A stretch of 8,942 nt of DNA from Atopobiaceae bacterium UBA7016 (lineage in GTDB: Bacteria; Actinomycetota; Coriobacteriia; Coriobacteriales; Atopobiaceae), in assembly GCA_002449555.1 (NCBI GenBank), contig DJXA01000085.1:1-8942 (forward strand). The letters run 5' to 3'. Shown piece by piece: positions 6,110 through 8,942 of the stretch; positions within the stretch are counted from its first letter, which is position 1; each line of letters opens with the position of its first letter. Under the pieces are notes generated by a model. It searched no databases. It had not been told where the DNA came from and saw only the letters and a list, made by a program, of their open reading frames with translations. The position numbers and the translations under genes were made by a program.

Positions 6110-6141
6110 GGCCAGAAGGTCGGACCCTCTGGTCCCTGGCC
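6110..6141 (-). promoter_or_regulatory. Compound hairpin in the A-B intergenic gap
   Basis: In the 70 bp between genes A and B, an outer stem GGCCAG (6110-6115) with CTGGCC (6136-6141) encloses an inner perfect hairpin GGACC (6122-6126) with GGTCC (6131-6135) around a 4-nt loop. On the minus strand no U-run follows, so read-through into gene B is expected. It could be an mRNA processing or stability element that sets relative levels of A and B; the function is inferred. Confidence 0.4.
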
Positions 6142-6153
6142 GGTAGTGGGTCG

Positions 6154-7836
6154 TTAGGCGCGCCAGATCAGGGCCGTGCCCTCCCACGGGCGAAGCGTGC
6201 CAGAGGCACCCGGCTCGTCGTAGTTGCTGATTAGCACCTCGCCGCCCTCGCTGGCGACTGCGGGCTGCTCGTCGCCAGAGAAGTTGCACTGCACGAGCAT
6301 GCGCGTGTCGCCCATCGTGCGCTCGTAGGCAATCACCTGCGCGGCCGGGCTCTCAACAAAGTGCACGTCACCGGCCTGAATGATCTCCTCGGCCTTGCGC
6401 AGCGCGATGAGGCGCTTGAAGAACGCAAAGACGGAGTTCTCGTCGGCAACCTCGGCCTTGGCGTTCAGCCACGTGTAGTTGCCGCCCACGCCGATCCACG
6501 GCTCAACGGTGGAGAAGCCCGCGTAGGCCGAGTCGTCCCACTGCACGGGGGTGCGGCCGTTGTCGCGCGACTTGTAGGCGATGATGTCAAAGGCCTCCTG
6601 CTCGGACAGCCCCTGCTCGTCCTGCATGATGTGGTAGTAGTTGATGCTCTCCACGTCGCGGTACTGGTCGATGCTCGTGAAGCCCGGGTTGGTCATACCC
6701 AGCTCCTCGCCCTGGTAGATGTAGGGCGTGCCGCGCAGCAGAAACGTGCACACGGGCAGCATCTTTGCGGAGCGCTCCCAGCTCTCGCGCGTGGTGTCGT
6801 CGCCAAAGCGGGTGGATGGGCGCGGCTGGTCGTGGCAAGTCCAGAACACGGCGTTCCAGCCGCCGGCCGCGGTCATTTCCTCCTGCCAGCTGCGGAAGGT
6901 TTCGCGCAGCATGGGGATGTTGGCCTTGGCCTTGGCCCAGCGGTTGCCGTTCACGTTGTCCACGCGGAAGTGGTGGAACGAGAACGCCATGGCCAGCTCG
7001 TGGTTCTCGGGCTTGGAGTACTCGATGCAGTGCTCGATGGTGGTGGAGCTCATCTCGCCTACGGTCATCATGCCGTCGATCTCGCCCTCGCGCGAGAGCA
7101 GCTGCAGGTACTCGTCAACGTGCTCGCCGTCGGTGTAGAAGCGCCTGCCGTCGCCCTCGAAGTCGTCCTCGAAGGTCTCGGGCTTAGAGATGTTGTTGAC
7201 CACGTCAAAGCGGAAGCCCTTGACGCCCTTCTCCTTCCAGAAGCGAAGCACGGCGGCCAACTCGGAGCGGACCTCGGGGTTGCGCCAGTTGAGATCGGGC
7301 TGGCTCACGTCGTACAGGTGCAGGTACCACTTGTTCATCTGAGGCGAGAACTCCCAGGCAGATCCGCCAAACTTGGAGTCCCAGTTGCTGGGGGCCTTGC
7401 CGGGGTTGTCGGCCGTGGCGCCGGGCTCGGGGTCCTGCAGCAGGTAGTAGGCCTGGTACTTGGGGTCGCCGGCAAGCGCCTTCTGGAACCACTCGTGCTG
7501 GTCGGACGTGTGGTTGAAGACCATGTCCAACATCAGGCCGATGCCGCGCTTGTCGGCCTCGCGCACCAGCTCGTCGAAATCGTCCATGGTGCCGAAGACG
7601 GGGTCGATGTTGCAGTAGTCGGCCACGTCGTAGCCGCCGTCCTTCAGCGGGCTTACGAAGAACGGGGTAATCCACAGGTAGTCAACGCCCAGCTCGGCCA
7701 GGTAGTCAAGACGTGCGGTGATGCCGGCGAGATCGCCCACACCGTCACCGTTGGAGTCGTTAAAGGAGCGGATGTAGATTTCGTAAGCAACCTTGCTACC
7801 CAGCTCGATGGCGCGTTCGTTGTTGCCAATTGCCAT
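6154..7836 (-). CDS. TreC-like GH13 hydrolase with altered active-site surroundings (hydrolase A)
   Basis: A 560-residue cytosolic GH13 hydrolase. I start it at 7836, where AAAGGA (7844-7849) sits seven bases upstream, not at the in-frame ATG 21 bp further up, which has no ribosome site. TreC-type blocks are SKFGGSAW (154-161), GDGRRFYTDGE (228-238) and MTVGEMSST (257-265). The catalytic triad is intact: D211 in FRFDVV, E261 in VGEMSS, D336 in CHDQPR. Several conserved neighbours differ: DNGYD is DGGYD (66-70), the Asn of NHDQPR is Cys334, and FHHLK is FHHFR (287-291). It shares the AYEIYIRSF-type N-terminus with hydrolase C, so the two are probably sister paralogues. It is first after the treB-like gene, separated by 131 bp with a terminator. 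Trehalose-6-phosphate hydrolysis is the default guess; a shifted substrate (another phosphorylated disaccharide, or an unphosphorylated one) is possible. Confidence 0.8.
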   Translation of the reverse strand: MAIGNNERAIELGSKVAYEIYIRSFNDSNGDGVGDLAGITARLDYLAELGVDYLWITPFFVSPLKDGGYDVADYCNIDPVFGTMDDFDELVREADKRGIGLMLDMVFNHTSDQHEWFQKALAGDPKYQAYYLLQDPEPGATADNPGKAPSNWDSKFGGSAWEFSPQMNKWYLHLYDVSQPDLNWRNPEVRSELAAVLRFWKEKGVKGFRFDVVNNISKPETFEDDFEGDGRRFYTDGEHVDEYLQLLSREGEIDGMMTVGEMSSTTIEHCIEYSKPENHELAMAFSFHHFRVDNVNGNRWAKAKANIPMLRETFRSWQEEMTAAGGWNAVFWTCHDQPRPSTRFGDDTTRESWERSAKMLPVCTFLLRGTPYIYQGEELGMTNPGFTSIDQYRDVESINYYHIMQDEQGLSEQEAFDIIAYKSRDNGRTPVQWDDSAYAGFSTVEPWIGVGGNYTWLNAKAEVADENSVFAFFKRLIALRKAEEIIQAGDVHFVESPAAQVIAYERTMGDTRMLVQCNFSGDEQPAVASEGGEVLISNYDEPGASGTLRPWEGTALIWRA

Positions 7837-7857
7837 GTCCGTGTCCTTTCTTCGCAA

Positions 7858-7874
7858 GACGGGACCAACCCGTC
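7858..7874 (-). promoter_or_regulatory. Tight hairpin in the leader of hydrolase A
   Basis: GACGGG (7858-7863) and CCCGTC (7869-7874) form a perfect 6-bp stem around a 5-nt loop, just upstream of the ribosome site of gene A. No U-run follows on the minus strand, so it is not a terminator. It could affect translation initiation or protect a processed 5' end. No promoter is visible between the upstream terminator and this hairpin. Confidence 0.35.
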
Positions 7875-7887
7875 CGCGTGGATGGCT

Positions 7888-7923
7888 AAAAAAGAGGGGA
7901 TGGCCGTGTTGGTCACCCCCTCT
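7888..7923 (-). terminator. Rho-independent terminator after the treB-like gene
   Basis: On the minus strand AGAGGGGGTG (7923-7914) pairs with CATCCCCTCT (7902-7893), a 10-bp stem with one G-U pair and an 11-nt loop, followed at once by a T6 run (7893-7888). It starts 44 bp after the stop codon of the PTS gene. This is the clearest terminator in the window and should reduce transcription into hydrolase A. Genes downstream then need read-through or a promoter inside the 3' part of treB. Confidence 0.85.
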
Positions 7924-7967
7924 GGTGAGTCCTTTGGGGTGAAACCCTCAGGAGTTGCGTTGAGAAG

Positions 7968-8942
7968 CTACTTGGTGAGCGTGCAGGACGTCTCGCCGGC
8001 CTTCACTTCGCCGGTCTTGGCCTTGATGCTCGAGAAGGCGTCGCTGTTGGTGACGACAACCATGGTGGCCGTGTCCTTGCCAGCGGCCCTGACGGCGGCC
8101 AGGTCGACTTCCATGAGCAGGTCGCCAGCCTTGACGGCGTCGCCGGCCTTGACATGGGCGGTGAAGGGCTTGCCGCCCAGCTCGACGGTGTCAACGCCGA
8201 TGTGGATGAGGATCTCGGTGCCGTCGTTGGCAACCAGGCCAAGGGCGTGCTTGGTGTCGAAGACCATGGTCACGCTACCGGAGACGGGGGAGTAGATCGC
8301 GCCCTCAGAGGGCTCGATGACCACGCCGTCGCCCATGGCGAGGGAGGCGAACACGGCGTCGGGGGCCTCGGACATGGCCTTGGCGTAACCGTCGGCGACG
8401 GCCGCGAGGGTGCCGGGGGCGTCGATGGCGTCGACGTGAGCGGCGGCGGGAGCGATGGCGTTGTCAGCGGCGGCAGCGGCGACGGCCTGGGCCTGCTTGT
8501 CGATGCCCTGGCGCTTGCCGACGATGAAGGTCAGGATGAACGGCACGACGATGGCGACCAGCATGCAGAGGGCGTACGGGAGCATGCTCTTGGGCTGCAT
8601 GGCGAGGATGCCAGGCAGGCCGCCGACGCCGATGGCGTTAGCCGTGCAGCTGAAGGCGCAGGACAGGAAGCCGGCGATGGCGGAGCCGATCATGGCGCAG
8701 ACGAACGGGAAGACGTACTTCAGGTTGACGCCGAAGATGGCGGGCTCGGTGACGCCCAGGTAGCAGGAGATGCAAGCCGGGATGTTGACCTGCTCGGCAT
8801 CCTCGTCGCCCTTCTGGAGCATGATCATGGCGAGGACGGCAGAGCCCTGAGCGATATTGGACAGAGCGATCATCGGCCAGAGCATGGTTCCGCCGTAGTC
8901 GGCGATGAGCTGCAGGTCGATGGCGTTGGTCATGTGGTGCAG
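7968..8942 (-). CDS. treB: PTS trehalose-type permease, C-terminal part of EIIC plus fused EIIA domain, 5' truncated by window edge
   Basis: The last 324 residues of a phosphotransferase-system permease that imports a glucoside and delivers it phosphorylated to the cytosol. The frame is open to the window edge, so the ATG at 8933 is internal; the EIIB domain and most of EIIC are missing. Residues 1-145 are membrane EIIC: LHHMTNAIDLQ, then hydrophobic segments at about 18-42, 76-98 and 121-141, with YLGVTEPAIFGVNLKY at 61-76 and GIGVGGLPGIL-like sequence at 104-112. These closely resemble E. coli TreB. An Ala-rich linker (about 146-200) leads to a glucose-type EIIA domain (201-324) with both histidines, H232 in DTKHALGL and phospho-acceptor H247 in ILIHIGVDTVEL. 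E. coli TreB lacks this domain and borrows Crr, so the fusion makes this permease self-sufficient for IIA. Adjacent TreC-like genes support trehalose as substrate. Beta-glucoside or sucrose EIIs with IIA domains are the alternatives, less likely given the EIIC motifs. Confidence 0.88.
   Translation of the reverse strand: MHHMTNAIDLQLIADYGGTMLWPMIALSNIAQGSAVLAMIMLQKGDEDAEQVNIPACISCYLGVTEPAIFGVNLKYVFPFVCAMIGSAIAGFLSCAFSCTANAIGVGGLPGILAMQPKSMLPYALCMLVAIVVPFILTFIVGKRQGIDKQAQAVAAAAADNAIAPAAAHVDAIDAPGTLAAVADGYAKAMSEAPDAVFASLAMGDGVVIEPSEGAIYSPVSGSVTMVFDTKHALGLVANDGTEILIHIGVDTVELGGKPFTAHVKAGDAVKAGDLLMEVDLAAVRAAGKDTATMVVVTNSDAFSSIKAKTGEVKAGETSCTLTK

Noticed and set aside
7837..7857. Upstream in-frame ATG for hydrolase A adding seven residues.
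   Set aside because: The AAAGGA ribosome site lies between the two ATGs and serves the inner one at 7836; the added residues would be encoded by the ribosome site itself.
6361..8295. A very long open frame on the + strand (over 600 codons) antisense to hydrolase A and the PTS gene; similar long antisense frames lie at 4359-6104 and 2880-3875.
   Set aside because: They mirror real GH13 and PTS genes, are rich in Val, Ala, Leu and Gly with no recognisable motifs, cross intergenic gaps and the terminator, and have no ribosome sites. High-GC codon use produces such frames.

Overview
The window looks like a chromosomal segment from a high-GC Gram-positive bacterium. The best guess is an intestinal or oral member of the Coriobacteriia (Collinsella/Olsenella type). 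This rests on the high GC of the core genes (39 of 60 bases in 901-960), the AGGAG-type ribosome sites, the TreB-IIA and TreC-type sugar genes, and a DUF559-type nuclease of a style I associate with this class. The taxon is inferred; no rRNA or other phylogenetic marker is present.

Layout. On the + strand at the left are the 3' part of a cyclophilin-type peptidyl-prolyl isomerase (cut by the window edge) and an HD-domain phosphohydrolase of the YfbR/HDDC2 kind. Next comes a module of lower GC at about 1150-2472. It consists of two 112-bp hairpin-forming repeats in direct orientation, enclosing one minus-strand gene for a 342-residue protein with a DUF559/Vsr-like PD-(D/E)XK nuclease fold and a recognisable AbiEi-like middle section. 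The rest of the window is minus-strand sugar metabolism. In transcription order (right to left) it holds the 3' part of a trehalose-type PTS permease with fused IIA domain (treB-like), a TreC-like GH13 hydrolase (A, 6154-7836), a MalL-like oligo-1,6-glucosidase (B, 4392-6083), and a second TreC-like hydrolase (C, 2526-4223).

How the genes work together. The PTS permease would import and phosphorylate trehalose (or a related alpha-glucoside). TreC-like enzymes would split the 6-phosphate into glucose and glucose-6-phosphate, and enzyme B would remove alpha-1,6- or alpha-1,4-linked glucose from short oligosaccharides or isomaltose-type sugars. The genes are not a tight operon. A strong intrinsic terminator follows treB, a compound hairpin lies between A and B, and a 14-bp perfect hairpin followed by a possible promoter lies between B and C. 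Expression of the parts is therefore probably adjustable separately.

Most worth a second look are the repeat-flanked nuclease module, whose repeat edge supplies the nuclease stop codon, and hydrolase A, which keeps its catalytic triad but has changed several residues around the GH13 active site compared with its paralogue C.
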